Source: CAZDML01 sp964506645 (GTDB lineage: Bacteria; Elusimicrobiota; Elusimicrobia; 2-01-FULL-59-12). From it: DNA of 15,067 bases. Within the stretch, counting starts at the first letter, position 1. Each line of letters begins with the position of its first letter. The stretch covers positions 1-15,067 of the forward strand of contig CAZDML010000041.1 of NCBI GenBank assembly GCA_964506645.1, given 5' to 3'. Under the pieces are notes generated by a model. The model was not told the origin of the DNA. It saw nothing but the letters and a program-made list of their open reading frames with translations, and ran no database searches. Below, in pieces: positions 1-7,581 of this stretch. The translations under genes and the position numbers were made by a program.

Positions 1-21
1 GGATTCGTTTAAAAAATTTTT

Positions 22-303
22 TTACTGTTTTCCGAGGGATTTTTCCGTTTGGTTTTCATGCAAATTGCCGACTTTGGATTTTATAAAAACAACACCAAAA
101 ATGACCCCTGCGTCCACATAGTGATCCAGGGCTGCTGTTACGGCAGCCGCGATCACAAGGAGATAAACAAGAGGCTGGGCAAATTGATTGAGAAAGGCAA
201 CAAGGGGATGTCGACCGCGGCTGGCTTGAACTTCGTTGGGGCCATAGTGTCGCAACCTCAGGGAGACTTCNNNNNNNNNNGGTCGTTCGAGCTGTTGTTT
301 CAT
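22..303 (-). CDS. Cation-transporting P-type ATPase, N-terminal fragment (frame broken at window edge)
   Basis: This is the N-terminal cation-ATPase domain and first membrane segment of a P-type (P2/P3-like) ion pump, which would hydrolyse ATP to move cations across the inner membrane. What is visible: the RLRHYGPNEV motif typical of the Cation_ATPase_N domain, then FLNQFAQPLVYLLVIAAAVT and YVDAGVIFGVVFI, which match the start of the membrane domain. The ATG at 303 has AAGGA five bases upstream and lies 8 bp after the DUF2062 stop, so it is the third gene of a minus-strand operon. A 10-N gap falls after residue 7. A TAA at 22-24 ends the frame, but the codons beyond it (reading KNFLNES) still resemble the family. 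This suggests a nonsense mutation or poor consensus at a contig end, not a natural C-terminus. The ion cannot be assigned, because the phosphorylation and transport domains lie outside the window. Confidence 0.8.
   Translation of the reverse strand: MKQQLERXXXXEVSLRLRHYGPNEVQASRGRHPLVAFLNQFAQPLVYLLVIAAAVTAALDHYVDAGVIFGVVFIKSKVGNLHENQTEKSLGKQ
271..280. other. Assembly gap (10 N)
   Basis: Ten ambiguous bases lie inside the ATPase reading frame. The frame happens to be kept across them, but ten may be a placeholder length. The seven residues before the gap plus the four masked ones are fewer than usual for the N-terminus of this family, so some coding sequence may be missing. Confidence 0.99.
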
Positions 304-311
304 CGGTATCC

Positions 312-794
312 TTATAAGTGCTTCGTAAGAGGTATAGGTTTAGAAGTCTGAGGCGCGCTGCGGCGTGCTTGGTAATACTGGGCGGCCCATCGAACTCCTC
401 CGTAACTCAGGAGTGCGATAAGAAGCGCGATGGGGATTAGTCCGACTAGAAACGGAGGCAGCACATTTACCAGTTCCATCCACCAGCCTGGCTGAAAATT
501 CCATATACAATTCCAGTGAATTTCTTTTTCTACATGAAGAATGAACTGTCCCAACTGGAATCCACCGGTGTAAAAGAATCCAACAGTGAATGGATTGGAT
601 ATCAGGGATCCGAGGGCGGCTGCGGGTTTATTTAAGCCGAAAAGAAAAGCGATGAGAACGGCCGCGGGTGTCCCCAGCCCTGGCATAATCCCTACAAATG
701 TCCCAACTGAAAATCCCAGAGCCAGGTCATGGGGAGAACTTTGGCCTTTGAGAAACTGCTTGAACCGGTCCCAGGAAAATCGGAATTCAGTCAT
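312..794 (-). CDS. DUF2062 family integral membrane protein
   Basis: A 160-residue membrane protein of unknown function. The family signature is clear: residues 22-80 contain DLALGFSVGTFVGIMPGLG, a hydrophobic segment, then LGSLISNPFTVGFFY, with the conserved Asn-Pro of DUF2062 proteins. A second hydrophobic stretch spans about residues 110-132 (VLPPFLVGLIPIALLIALLS), and the C-terminus is basic and polar. Length is normal for the family. The ATG at 794 follows the DUF1232 stop by 6 bp, with a GGAG lying just before that stop, so the two genes are probably translationally coupled; the ATPase follows after 8 bp. DUF2062 proteins are often found with envelope or ion-related genes. A link to the ATPase is inferred only from the operon. 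Confidence 0.85.
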   Translation of the reverse strand: MTEFRFSWDRFKQFLKGQSSPHDLALGFSVGTFVGIMPGLGTPAAVLIAFLFGLNKPAAALGSLISNPFTVGFFYTGGFQLGQFILHVEKEIHWNCIWNFQPGWWMELVNVLPPFLVGLIPIALLIALLSYGGVRWAAQYYQARRSAPQTSKPIPLTKHL

Positions 795-800
795 CGTCTC

Positions 801-1334
801 TCACTCCACACCCCGGCCGCTCGATGCGGCCGGGGAAACAGATGTATTCATCCGTGATGCTGATTCCAGCCGTCCCAACACCGCGTCAATCTTTGCGGTC
901 ATTGCCGGAAGAACCTGAGGTGTTCTCTGAAGCCATAGTGGAACAAGCTCGCATAAAGCTGCAGCGCGTGGCGTTAGGGACTCCGGATGAAGCTGGAGTT
1001 GATCGACCGTTCGTTGAAAGACCGAGGCGACCAGATAGGCATCGTCTAGATAGCCAAATAACCCCTCCGTCTTTTCGGGTAAGAAGTCATTGGGGTTATA
1101 CAGATAAGCCAACACAAAATTGTGCAGGCGCCGTATAGCCCACGGATGTTCTGTGTTATCTGTCCAGTCACGAATCTGCTGTGTCATGTCTGGAATCGCA
1201 AGTATCATTTGTCTTAGAGGTGTTTCGAAATCCGTTGCCCGCCGAGGGCCCACCAGAGATCGAATCTTCTGTGTAAACGGATCCTGGGGATCCCGAGACA
1301 AGCATTTCAGCTGATATCGAAAAGCTTTTAACAT
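801..1334 (-). CDS. YkvA-like DUF1232 domain protein
   Basis: A 177-residue protein with a DUF1232 (YkvA-like) core at about residues 72-108. The diagnostic sequence YLYNPNDFLPEKTEGLFGYL is followed by DDAYLVASVF, matching the family pattern (ISP)-x-D-[LF]-[IL]-P...G-x-[LI]-D-D. The function is unknown, and the family often occurs near membrane proteins. I chose the ATG at 1334 because AAGGAGG lies five bases upstream. A start at 1379 would add 15 residues but has no comparable ribosome binding site. It is the first gene of the minus-strand operon, divergent from the LysR gene. The last codons contain a strong GC hairpin (811-835) just before the start of the next gene. The C-terminal tail is Ser/Ala-rich and looks disordered. 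Confidence 0.85.
   Translation of the reverse strand: MLKAFRYQLKCLSRDPQDPFTQKIRSLVGPRRATDFETPLRQMILAIPDMTQQIRDWTDNTEHPWAIRRLHNFVLAYLYNPNDFLPEKTEGLFGYLDDAYLVASVFQRTVDQLQLHPESLTPRAAALCELVPLWLQRTPQVLPAMTAKIDAVLGRLESASRMNTSVSPAASSGRGVE
811..835 (-). repeat. Perfect 10-bp GC hairpin at the end of the DUF1232 gene
   Basis: CCCCGGCCGC, a 5-base loop, then GCGGCCGGGG form a perfect inverted repeat inside the coding end of the DUF1232 gene. There is no T-tract on either strand, so it is not a classic intrinsic terminator. It sits immediately upstream of the DUF2062 start region and could tune processing or coupling within the operon mRNA. Confidence 0.6.
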
Positions 1335-1430
1335 AATAGCCTCCTTGGATTGACGCTGACGCATTGAATATACAGGCAAAAAGGTTTGTCATAAAATAGA
1401 TAATTTGATAAAACATCATTTGTTTAAACG
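1335..1430. promoter_or_regulatory. Divergent promoter region between the DUF1232 operon and the LysR-type gene
   Basis: This 96-bp AT-rich spacer is the only place for promoters of both genes. Plus strand: TTGTCA at 1386-1391, 17 bp, then an extended -10 TGATAAAAC at 1406-1414, which would start the LysR mRNA at about 1421. Minus strand: a TATATT-like -10 at 1372-1367, giving a leader of about 25 nt that contains the AAGGAGG site. LysR regulators commonly bind such divergent spacers. I did not identify a convincing T-N11-A operator pair. Confidence 0.5.
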
Positions 1431-2324
1431 ATGATCCCGCTAAATTATCACCACCTCTATTATTTTTACGTGATTGCTCGCAGTGGCAGTATTGCCAAAG
1501 CCTGCGATGCGCTGCTTCTGGCCCAGCCCACGTTAAGCGCTCAGCTGCGGCAGCTGGAAAAATCCCTTGGCGTCAAGCTTTTTGAGCGTTTCAAACAACG
1601 TCTACACCTCACCGAGGCGGGCCGTTTTGTCCTGGATTATGCCGAAAGCATTTTTGAGATGGGGGAGGAACTTCAAGACTCCCTGCGGGACCAGTCGCAC
1701 CAAGGAAAGGTGGCCCTTCAGCTGGGTGTGGTGTCGGGTACGCCGCGGGCGTTTGGACACGCGCTTTTAAGTGAAGCGCTTAAGGACCCGCAGCTGGCTC
1801 AGATTGATTTGGAAGAAGGGCCAGAGGAAAAACTTTTAAGAGAATTGCGCGCGCATCGACTGGATGCGATCCTTTCCGATCGTGGGGCGGGCGTTCTTAC
1901 AAAGGAATATGAAAATCATCTGATAGCCAAGGTTCCCATATATTTCGCTGCGTCGCCGCATCTCGCCCGTCGCTATCCGCGCTTGCCTCAAAATTTAGAT
2001 CAGGCGCCCTTCATTCTTCCTTCGGCCCCAGGAGCGGTGTCGGAACAGATTTTGGAACGCTTGGCGGCATGGAACGTCAATCCTCGTTTGGTGGCAAAGG
2101 TTCAAGATGTCGAATTGGCGCGGCGACTAGCTATTGATGGGCATGGCATTGTTCCGCTAAATGCGTATACCATTCAGGTCAGCCAGCCGGTCAAGCATCT
2201 CCACGTGCTTCGCTGCCAGCCGGCTCTTAACGTGTTTGAATCCGTATATCTGATCACAAGGCCCCGGCGTTGGGCCAACCCGATCGTTCAGGTCCTTCTT
2301 AAAAACTTCCGTTTGCCACTTTAG
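1431..2324 (+). CDS. nhaR: LysR-family transcriptional regulator, NhaR type
   Basis: A 297-residue LysR-type regulator. The N-terminus has the NhaR-like LNYHHLYYFYVIARSGSIAK followed by the winged helix-turn-helix core (about residues 20-60: AQPTLSAQLRQLEKSLGVKL then FERF). Residues about 90-290 form the effector-binding domain (LQLGVVSGTPR...DAILSD...GIVPLN). NhaR activates Na+/H+ antiporter and osmotic-stress genes in enterobacteria, and the divergent operon here ends in a cation P-type ATPase, so a role in ion stress is plausible but inferred. No Shine-Dalgarno is visible before the ATG; an extended -10 ends 16 nt upstream, so the leader is probably very short. The gene converges on the TPR gene 47 bp downstream. 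A general LysR regulator is the alternative; family membership is secure. Confidence 0.88.
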   Translation: MIPLNYHHLYYFYVIARSGSIAKACDALLLAQPTLSAQLRQLEKSLGVKLFERFKQRLHLTEAGRFVLDYAESIFEMGEELQDSLRDQSHQGKVALQLGVVSGTPRAFGHALLSEALKDPQLAQIDLEEGPEEKLLRELRAHRLDAILSDRGAGVLTKEYENHLIAKVPIYFAASPHLARRYPRLPQNLDQAPFILPSAPGAVSEQILERLAAWNVNPRLVAKVQDVELARRLAIDGHGIVPLNAYTIQVSQPVKHLHVLRCQPALNVFESVYLITRPRRWANPIVQVLLKNFRLPL

Positions 2325-2373
2325 CCCAACGAATTTCCTATGTTGGGATAGAAATGGCTGGGATCCAGTTTTT
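2325..2373 (+). terminator. Weak terminator-like inverted repeats between convergent genes
   Basis: CCCAAC (2325-2330) pairs with GTTGGG (2342-2347) across an 11-base loop. CTGG-GAT-CCAG (2358-2368) is then followed by TTTTT (2369-2373), which reaches the stop codon of the opposing gene. Both stems are short, so a terminator for the LysR gene is possible but weakly supported. Confidence 0.3.
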
Positions 2374-3112
2374 AGTGAAGTTCTTTGTCCAGGGCTTGGA
2401 CTTTGTCTTGAATAAGGCCAAACTCGATTTGAAAGTCGGGGTTGGGTTTTAAGGTGTGCATCTTTTTCAGCGTGGCCCTCGCCTTTTCTTTGTCGCCCAT
2501 GCTCTGGTAGCATTCTGCTAAATAATAGGTCGTCACCGGATTTTCTGGATCGATCGCGAGCGACGTCAGCAAGTGCTTTAAGCCTCGGGTTTTGTTCCCG
2601 CCAATGACTCCAGGTATTTTGTAATCCAAAATTCCCAGGATACGATCCGCTCCCCCCGCCAGATACCGGGAGTCGAGCTGAAGGACCTGTTCCATTGACG
2701 CTCGGATGCGGCGAATCAGCATGAGACTGGTCCATGCGCCTTTGGTATTTCCATAGGAAGCGTAGTTGCTTCCCAGCCAGAAATGGCCTTCGACCGCATC
2801 GGCTTTTATTCGGACGGCTTTCTGCCCCAGCGCGATTCCGCGCTGAAAGACCTTGAGGCGTGCGTCGCGGTCTTTGAGGATCGTTCCCGCCCACCATGCG
2901 GCGCGAGACGCTTTCCATTGGGCTTCGTAGGAGGAGGGATCTTCCTTTACAGCATTCTCTAAGACGCGTAATGCCTCCAGGGAGTGAGCCAACTCCCCAC
3001 GCTTCTCATAAAGAACATCCCCTTGGCGAATCCAGTCGCTGGCAGATTCTGCAAAAAGGGTGATAGGCAGTAGAAGGAGAGTGATTCCCCGCAGCCATTT
3101 CAGGGAGCGCAT
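2372..3112 (-). CDS. Exported TPR-repeat protein
   Basis: A protein of about 246 residues with an N-terminal signal sequence (basic MRSLKWLR, then hydrophobic GITLLLLPITLFA, with cleavage likely near LFA/ES or AES/AS). Helical tetratricopeptide-like repeats follow: roughly SLEALRVLENAVKEDPSSYE, then GIALGQKAVRIKADAVEGHF, and ENPVTTYYLAECYQSMGDKE near the C-terminus. A conserved-looking GGADRILGILDYKIPGVIGG segment recalls TatT-like (TRAP transporter T-component) TPR proteins, but I cannot settle this. It probably acts in the periplasm as a binding or scaffold protein. An in-frame TTG at 3121 overlaps the GH5 stop as TTGA; the ATG at 3112 is preferred because it gives a cleaner signal peptide. 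Neither has a strong ribosome binding site, so translation is probably coupled to the upstream GH5 gene. Confidence 0.75.
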   Translation of the reverse strand: MRSLKWLRGITLLLLPITLFAESASDWIRQGDVLYEKRGELAHSLEALRVLENAVKEDPSSYEAQWKASRAAWWAGTILKDRDARLKVFQRGIALGQKAVRIKADAVEGHFWLGSNYASYGNTKGAWTSLMLIRRIRASMEQVLQLDSRYLAGGADRILGILDYKIPGVIGGNKTRGLKHLLTSLAIDPENPVTTYYLAECYQSMGDKEKARATLKKMHTLKPNPDFQIEFGLIQDKVQALDKELH

Positions 3113-3117
3113 AGCTA

Positions 3118-4317
3118 TCAAGAGGAGAGGGCTTTAAGGACGGGGCTATCTACACGGAAGTGACGGGAATCCATCTGAGCGAGCAGCTGTTGGCGATCTT
3201 TGGTGGAGATGTCGCCCCACGTTTCCCATCCGACACGGTTTCCTTCGCGTCGGAACCACACCGGGTTCTGCGGGTAACGCAGGAGGCCGCTGGGATGCAT
3301 GTGGCTGGACAGTACTTTGTAGGCCCAGTAGGTCCAGTGAAATCCAAATTCATTAAATAAGTCGACACAGTCTCGGACCCACCGCGTCTCCGCATGACAC
3401 ACGGAACAGCGCGTATTGACCCCAAACTCTCCAATTAAAATCGGTCGTTTCGTTTTCTTCCCGAGTTGCGCAAACCCCTGTAAGTTTTTACGCAGCGTTT
3501 GCTTGTCCCAATGCGTCTTCTGAATCCGACCCGGGTAAGTAATATCCAGTTCCACATTAAACGTGAAGGGCGACGGCTTATAAAAGTGCGGAGAATAGGC
3601 CAGTTGCTCCCCTTCAATCGTGTCGAGTCCAGAAAAGTCGTCCGACCACACGGTGCCTTCCAAAAAAAGAATATGGCGATCCTTCTGCGCGCGTATGGCC
3701 TTGATGCAGCGCTGGTACACGCGCGCAAGAAGCTTCTTGTCGCCCAAAATGGGTTCATTTAAGAGGTCATAGCCCGCCAGAGCCGGTGTGTTGCGGTAAC
3801 GTTTGGCAACTTCGGTCCAGAACCTGACCAGGGTTGCTTGGTGTGTAGAAGACGTCCACAGCTCGGCATGGCCACGGCTGTCAGAATGCCAATCGCCGTT
3901 TTGGGCGCCAGGCGCGGCATGAAGATCGAGCAGGATATAGAGTCCACGCTTCGTGCATTCGCGTACGAGCCAGTCGAGCCTCTGCCAGCCGTTGCGTTCG
4001 TAGTAGGTGCTGACCGGGGAGGGGAAAAAAAGCCGGTAATTCACTGGGGCGCGGACGATAGTGAAGCCCCACTGGCGAATCCGGTCGAGGTCGGTCGTTT
4101 GGATGTAGCGGTCTTGGTAACGTTTGAAAAAGGAACGGACCCCGGACGCGCCGATGGCACGGGAGAGATTCTGTCGAATCACATGCTCGGGTTGGTTGCG
4201 GGCCCCCAGCATATACCCTTCCAGAAGCAGCCAATTGCCGAGATTGACGCCGCGCAGACGAACAGGACGACCCCGCTCATTCACAATCTGCCCCTGAGAA
4301 GTTTGTAGGAAATCCAT
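3118..4317 (-). CDS. Glycoside hydrolase family 5 beta-glucanase-like enzyme, no signal peptide
   Basis: A 399-residue (beta/alpha)8 retaining glycosidase of the GH5 cellulase family. Motifs in order: VRLRGVNLGNWLLLEGYMLG at residues 19-38 (like exo-beta-1,3-glucanase entries), VRAPVNYR at 88-95, LLDLHAAPG at 129-137, DLLNEP at 184-189 with the acid/base E188, YSPHFY at 241-246, and ILIGEFG at 293-299 with the nucleophile E297. All core catalytic residues are present. No signal peptide precedes the domain, so it is predicted to be cytosolic, unlike most secreted cellulases. It is divergent from a glucan phosphorylase across 42 bp and is followed by a coupled TPR gene. The fungal-like GVNLGNWL start and this neighbour favour beta-1,3-glucan or related oligosaccharides over cellulose, which is an inference. 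A -10-like TATGAT lies only 8 nt before the ATG. Confidence 0.87.
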   Translation of the reverse strand: MDFLQTSQGQIVNERGRPVRLRGVNLGNWLLLEGYMLGARNQPEHVIRQNLSRAIGASGVRSFFKRYQDRYIQTTDLDRIRQWGFTIVRAPVNYRLFFPSPVSTYYERNGWQRLDWLVRECTKRGLYILLDLHAAPGAQNGDWHSDSRGHAELWTSSTHQATLVRFWTEVAKRYRNTPALAGYDLLNEPILGDKKLLARVYQRCIKAIRAQKDRHILFLEGTVWSDDFSGLDTIEGEQLAYSPHFYKPSPFTFNVELDITYPGRIQKTHWDKQTLRKNLQGFAQLGKKTKRPILIGEFGVNTRCSVCHAETRWVRDCVDLFNEFGFHWTYWAYKVLSSHMHPSGLLRYPQNPVWFRREGNRVGWETWGDISTKDRQQLLAQMDSRHFRVDSPVLKALSS

Positions 4318-4359
4318 CGGACATGATCATACTACTTCTGCTAAAATAGCCGCTCCTTT
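4318..4359. promoter_or_regulatory. 42-bp divergent promoter between the GH5 and glucan phosphorylase genes
   Basis: The plus strand carries the extended -10 TGCTAAAAT (4339-4347), with CGGACA (4318-4323) as a possible -35, 18 bp upstream. It ends 12 nt before the ATG. The minus strand carries TATGAT (4331-4326), 8 nt before the GH5 ATG. No Shine-Dalgarno serves the phosphorylase start. Both mRNAs would have almost no leader, and the two promoters must overlap. Confidence 0.5.
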
Positions 4360-7300
4360 ATGCCTCGTTTTGATCTCGAACAAGATGCGTTTCTGATTAA
4401 GGGCTATAACCAGGCCCGGCCATTCTCTAGTTTTCTGCCTGGCATCGCCGGCCCGTTTGGGAAACCGATGTGGGTGTTCTACACCAACCGCGGGCAGTGC
4501 GTGTCCAGTTTTGGCGTCAGCAATAAGAACGGCGCTATGCTGGAGTTCTATGCCGCGAATAAAGCCTATCAGCTGACCCCGCTTCAGGGTTTCCGGACCT
4601 TTCTAAAAATCCGTCAGGGCGCCAAAACCATTTTTTATGAACCCTTCAGCACCACCGCTAACCCAAAAATCCGGCAGACACTGAAAGTCCGGGCACACGA
4701 AATTGAGCTCGAAGAAGTGAACAGCGAACTGGGTCTTCAGGTTCAGGTCGTGTTCTTCAATGCGCCCAACGAAGACGTTCCCGTGCTGGTCCGCGAAATC
4801 AAAATTCAGAACAAAACAAAAAAATCCATGTCGATGGATGTGCTCGATGGATTGCCCGTTGTTGTCCCTTACGGCCTGGGCGAATGGCCGATAAAGCATA
4901 TGTCGCGAACGATGGAAGCGTTTGCTCAGGTTGAGCATGCCAACGATCACTTGCCCTATTTCAAATTAAAGGTGGAGCCGGGGGATCGGCCGGAAGTCAT
5001 CTGGATTCATGCCGGGTTTTTTAGCTTCACCTTATGGAATGGTAAATCGTTGCCGATCGCAACCGACCCCGATAATGTATTTGGCGAAGACACCAGTTTT
5101 CAGGTGCCGCATGAGTTTGTCCGCAAGAAGCGCCTGGACTTGGGCGTGCAGCGCTATGAAACCCTCAGTCCCTGCGCGTTTTCGATGAGTACGATGACTC
5201 TGAAGCCGCAGTCCGCTGAAACACTGCATTCGTTTTATGGGCAGGTAGAACAATGGATTCAGGCACAGGCCTTCCGGGAACGGGTGATGAGCTCGACGCA
5301 ATGGTACCCGCGCAAGCACGAAGAGAACCGCCGTCTTTTGGATGAGCTGACCCATCGTTTTGCCTTGCATTGCTCGAGTGATGTGCTTTCTGCCTATACG
5401 CGCCAGTGTTATCTGGACAATACGTTGCGCGGAGGACAGCCGTTTGTGATCAAGACGGGCGCAGGCGACCACGCGTTTCATTTTTATTCCCGCAAGCACG
5501 GCGACATGGAACGCGACTACAATCAATTTGAAGTCTCCGCCAGCTATTTTTCGCAAGGCAACGGCAATTTCCGCGATGTGAATCAAAATCGTCGCTCGGA
5601 AGTGCTTACAGAACCGTCCATGACTGCGGCGAACGTCGAAACCTTTTTTAATCTCATCCAACTCGACGGCTACAATCCGCTCGTCATCCAATTTGAACGG
5701 TTCTATATTGAAAAGGATCATCTGTCGGACATTCAGAATTTGCTCAAGTCCGAAGCGCAGGACCATCTCATTCCCTGGGTGGCGTCGCCGTTTAAGCCAG
5801 GGGATCTGTATGAGCGTTTGCTGAAAACTTATTCCCGCGATGAGGCCTATGCACTTTTTCTCAAGACCCTCTCCCGCGCCAAAAAAATTCAAGATGCCGC
5901 CCATGGGGAAGGGTTCTGGATCGACCACTGGACCTATAACCTCGATCTTCTCGAGAACTATCTGGCGGTGTATCCGGATCAGTCTCGCGCTTTGCTCGTG
6001 GAACGCCGGGATTTCACCTATTTTGATAACGACCATGCTGTACTCCCGCGCAGCCGAAAGTATGTTCGCCGCGCAGACGGGTCGGTTCGCCAGCTGCATG
6101 CGGTGATGCCGGACAAAGAAAAACACCAACTGATCCGCCATCGTCCCATGGATCCGCATAAAGCACGAACGCATTATGGGCAGGGATCGATCTATCACAC
6201 GTCGTTACTCGTGAAAATCATGGGCCTCTTGGCCATTAAAGCGGCGACCCTCGATCCGTTCGGGGTTGGGCTAGAGATGGAATCGGAAAAACCCGGGTGG
6301 TGTGACGCTTTAAATGGCTTGCCTGCCTTGTTTGGGTCGGCGCTGAACGAATCTCTCGAGCTCAAACGCTGGGCGGTTGCTGTGCAGACACTCGTAGCTT
6401 CGACAATGCAAGCGGGCGAAACGCACAAGTTTCCGATCGAAGTTGCCGAACTTATCAAAGCGGTGGGGGAAGCGCTGGCGCTCGCGAAGATGGACGATTT
6501 TTATAAGACCTGGGACACGCTGGCCTCCCTGAAGGAAAGCTTCCGCGAAAAAACGCGATTTGGGGTTGCGGGAGAAGAAGGTACGCTGACCCGGGAAGAT
6601 CTGCAGACCTTTTTAAATACACTGGTGCACGTGCTTGATGCGGGGACGGCAAAAGCCTTTGATGCCAAAGGCATCTGCGCCACGTTTTTTATGCATGAGG
6701 TGAAGCGGTACGAAACGCTACCGCTGCCGCAACAGACCGACCCGAAAGCCGAGTCGATACAGACTGTGAAAGTTCTTGAGTTTAAACAAATCCCACTCAG
6801 CTATTTCCTGGAAGGTCCAACCAAAGCGCTGCGTGTGATCCCCTCACTGGCCGAGGCAAAAAAACTTTACAAGGCAGTGAAAGCCTCGGAACTCTACGAT
6901 AAGAAACTCAAGATGTATAAGTTAAACGTTCCGCTCGAAAAGGAAAGTTTTGAAATTGGACGCAATAAAACATTTACTCCCGGCTGGCTGGAAAACGAAT
7001 CCGCCTTCCTGCATATGGCTTACAAATGGCAGCTGGAAATCCTACGCAGCGGCTTAACTGAAGAATTTTTTGAAGAAATGAAAAACAGTATCGTCGCATT
7101 CCAAAAGCCCGAAGTGTATGGACGTTCACCGTTGGAAAATTCATCATTCATCGCCAGCTCGCGTTTCCCTGATGCGCGCGTGCATGGCACCGGTTTCGTT
7201 GCCAGACTTTCCGGTGCGACCGCGGAATGGATCAGCATGGTGCTCTATATGGGACTGGGCAAAGAGCCGTTCCAATGGGTGGAGGGGGAACTTCGCTTTT

Positions 7301-7581
7301 CACCGCAGCCGACCCTGGCGGGATGGCTCTTCAGTGCCAGAGCGACCGATGATTTTGAGAAGGATACGTTTGGTTTTAAATTATTCGGAAACACCTGGAT
7401 CGTCTATCGCAATCCGGGCCGCAAAGATACGTTTGGACGCCGCGTTCTGCGGCCGGTCGCATTCACCCTACTCTACCCAGACGGTAAAAAGATTGAACAC
7501 ACCGGCTCCTACCTGCCAGACACTCTAGCGCGCGAACTCCGCGACGGCAAACTCGCCCGCGTCACCATAGATCTCAAATAA
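4360..7581 (+). CDS. Glucan phosphorylase of the GH94/GH149/GH161 group (cellobiose phosphorylase-like; beta-1,3-glucan phosphorylase candidate)
   Basis: A 1073-residue cytosolic protein with no signal peptide or membrane segment. These enzymes split beta-glucosidic bonds with phosphate to give glucose 1-phosphate. The N-terminal beta-sandwich region includes FGVSNKNGAMLEFYAANKAY (about residues 51-70) and GFRTFLKI. The (alpha/alpha)6 catalytic region contains KPGWCDALNGLPALFGS, where D649 occupies the place of the DWND general acid of GH94. RVHGTGFVARLSGATAEW (940-957) resembles the phosphate-binding loop near the end of the barrel. The length fits GH149/GH161 beta-1,3-glucan phosphorylases better than GH94 enzymes of about 800 residues, and a GH5 glucanase is divergently adjacent. 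Family-group membership is fairly secure; the exact family and substrate are inferred. The ATG at 4360 lacks a Shine-Dalgarno and follows an extended -10 element. Confidence 0.75.
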   Translation: MPRFDLEQDAFLIKGYNQARPFSSFLPGIAGPFGKPMWVFYTNRGQCVSSFGVSNKNGAMLEFYAANKAYQLTPLQGFRTFLKIRQGAKTIFYEPFSTTANPKIRQTLKVRAHEIELEEVNSELGLQVQVVFFNAPNEDVPVLVREIKIQNKTKKSMSMDVLDGLPVVVPYGLGEWPIKHMSRTMEAFAQVEHANDHLPYFKLKVEPGDRPEVIWIHAGFFSFTLWNGKSLPIATDPDNVFGEDTSFQVPHEFVRKKRLDLGVQRYETLSPCAFSMSTMTLKPQSAETLHSFYGQVEQWIQAQAFRERVMSSTQWYPRKHEENRRLLDELTHRFALHCSSDVLSAYTRQCYLDNTLRGGQPFVIKTGAGDHAFHFYSRKHGDMERDYNQFEVSASYFSQGNGNFRDVNQNRRSEVLTEPSMTAANVETFFNLIQLDGYNPLVIQFERFYIEKDHLSDIQNLLKSEAQDHLIPWVASPFKPGDLYERLLKTYSRDEAYALFLKTLSRAKKIQDAAHGEGFWIDHWTYNLDLLENYLAVYPDQSRALLVERRDFTYFDNDHAVLPRSRKYVRRADGSVRQLHAVMPDKEKHQLIRHRPMDPHKARTHYGQGSIYHTSLLVKIMGLLAIKAATLDPFGVGLEMESEKPGWCDALNGLPALFGSALNESLELKRWAVAVQTLVASTMQAGETHKFPIEVAELIKAVGEALALAKMDDFYKTWDTLASLKESFREKTRFGVAGEEGTLTREDLQTFLNTLVHVLDAGTAKAFDAKGICATFFMHEVKRYETLPLPQQTDPKAESIQTVKVLEFKQIPLSYFLEGPTKALRVIPSLAEAKKLYKAVKASELYDKKLKMYKLNVPLEKESFEIGRNKTFTPGWLENESAFLHMAYKWQLEILRSGLTEEFFEEMKNSIVAFQKPEVYGRSPLENSSFIASSRFPDARVHGTGFVARLSGATAEWISMVLYMGLGKEPFQWVEGELRFSPQPTLAGWLFSARATDDFEKDTFGFKLFGNTWIVYRNPGRKDTFGRRVLRPVAFTLLYPDGKKIEHTGSYLPDTLARELRDGKLARVTIDLK

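Noticed and set aside
2157..2918. Open frame of 253 codons on the minus strand
   Set aside because: It overlaps the end of the LysR gene and the TPR gene in another frame, and its Arg/Ser/Pro-rich sequence looks non-coding.
3838..4308. Open frame of 156 codons on the plus strand
   Set aside because: Antisense to the GH5 gene and without family features.
5032..6198. Open frame of 388 codons on the minus strand
   Set aside because: It lies wholly antisense to the conserved phosphorylase gene, has no recognisable motif and no ribosome binding site; it is a shadow of codon bias.
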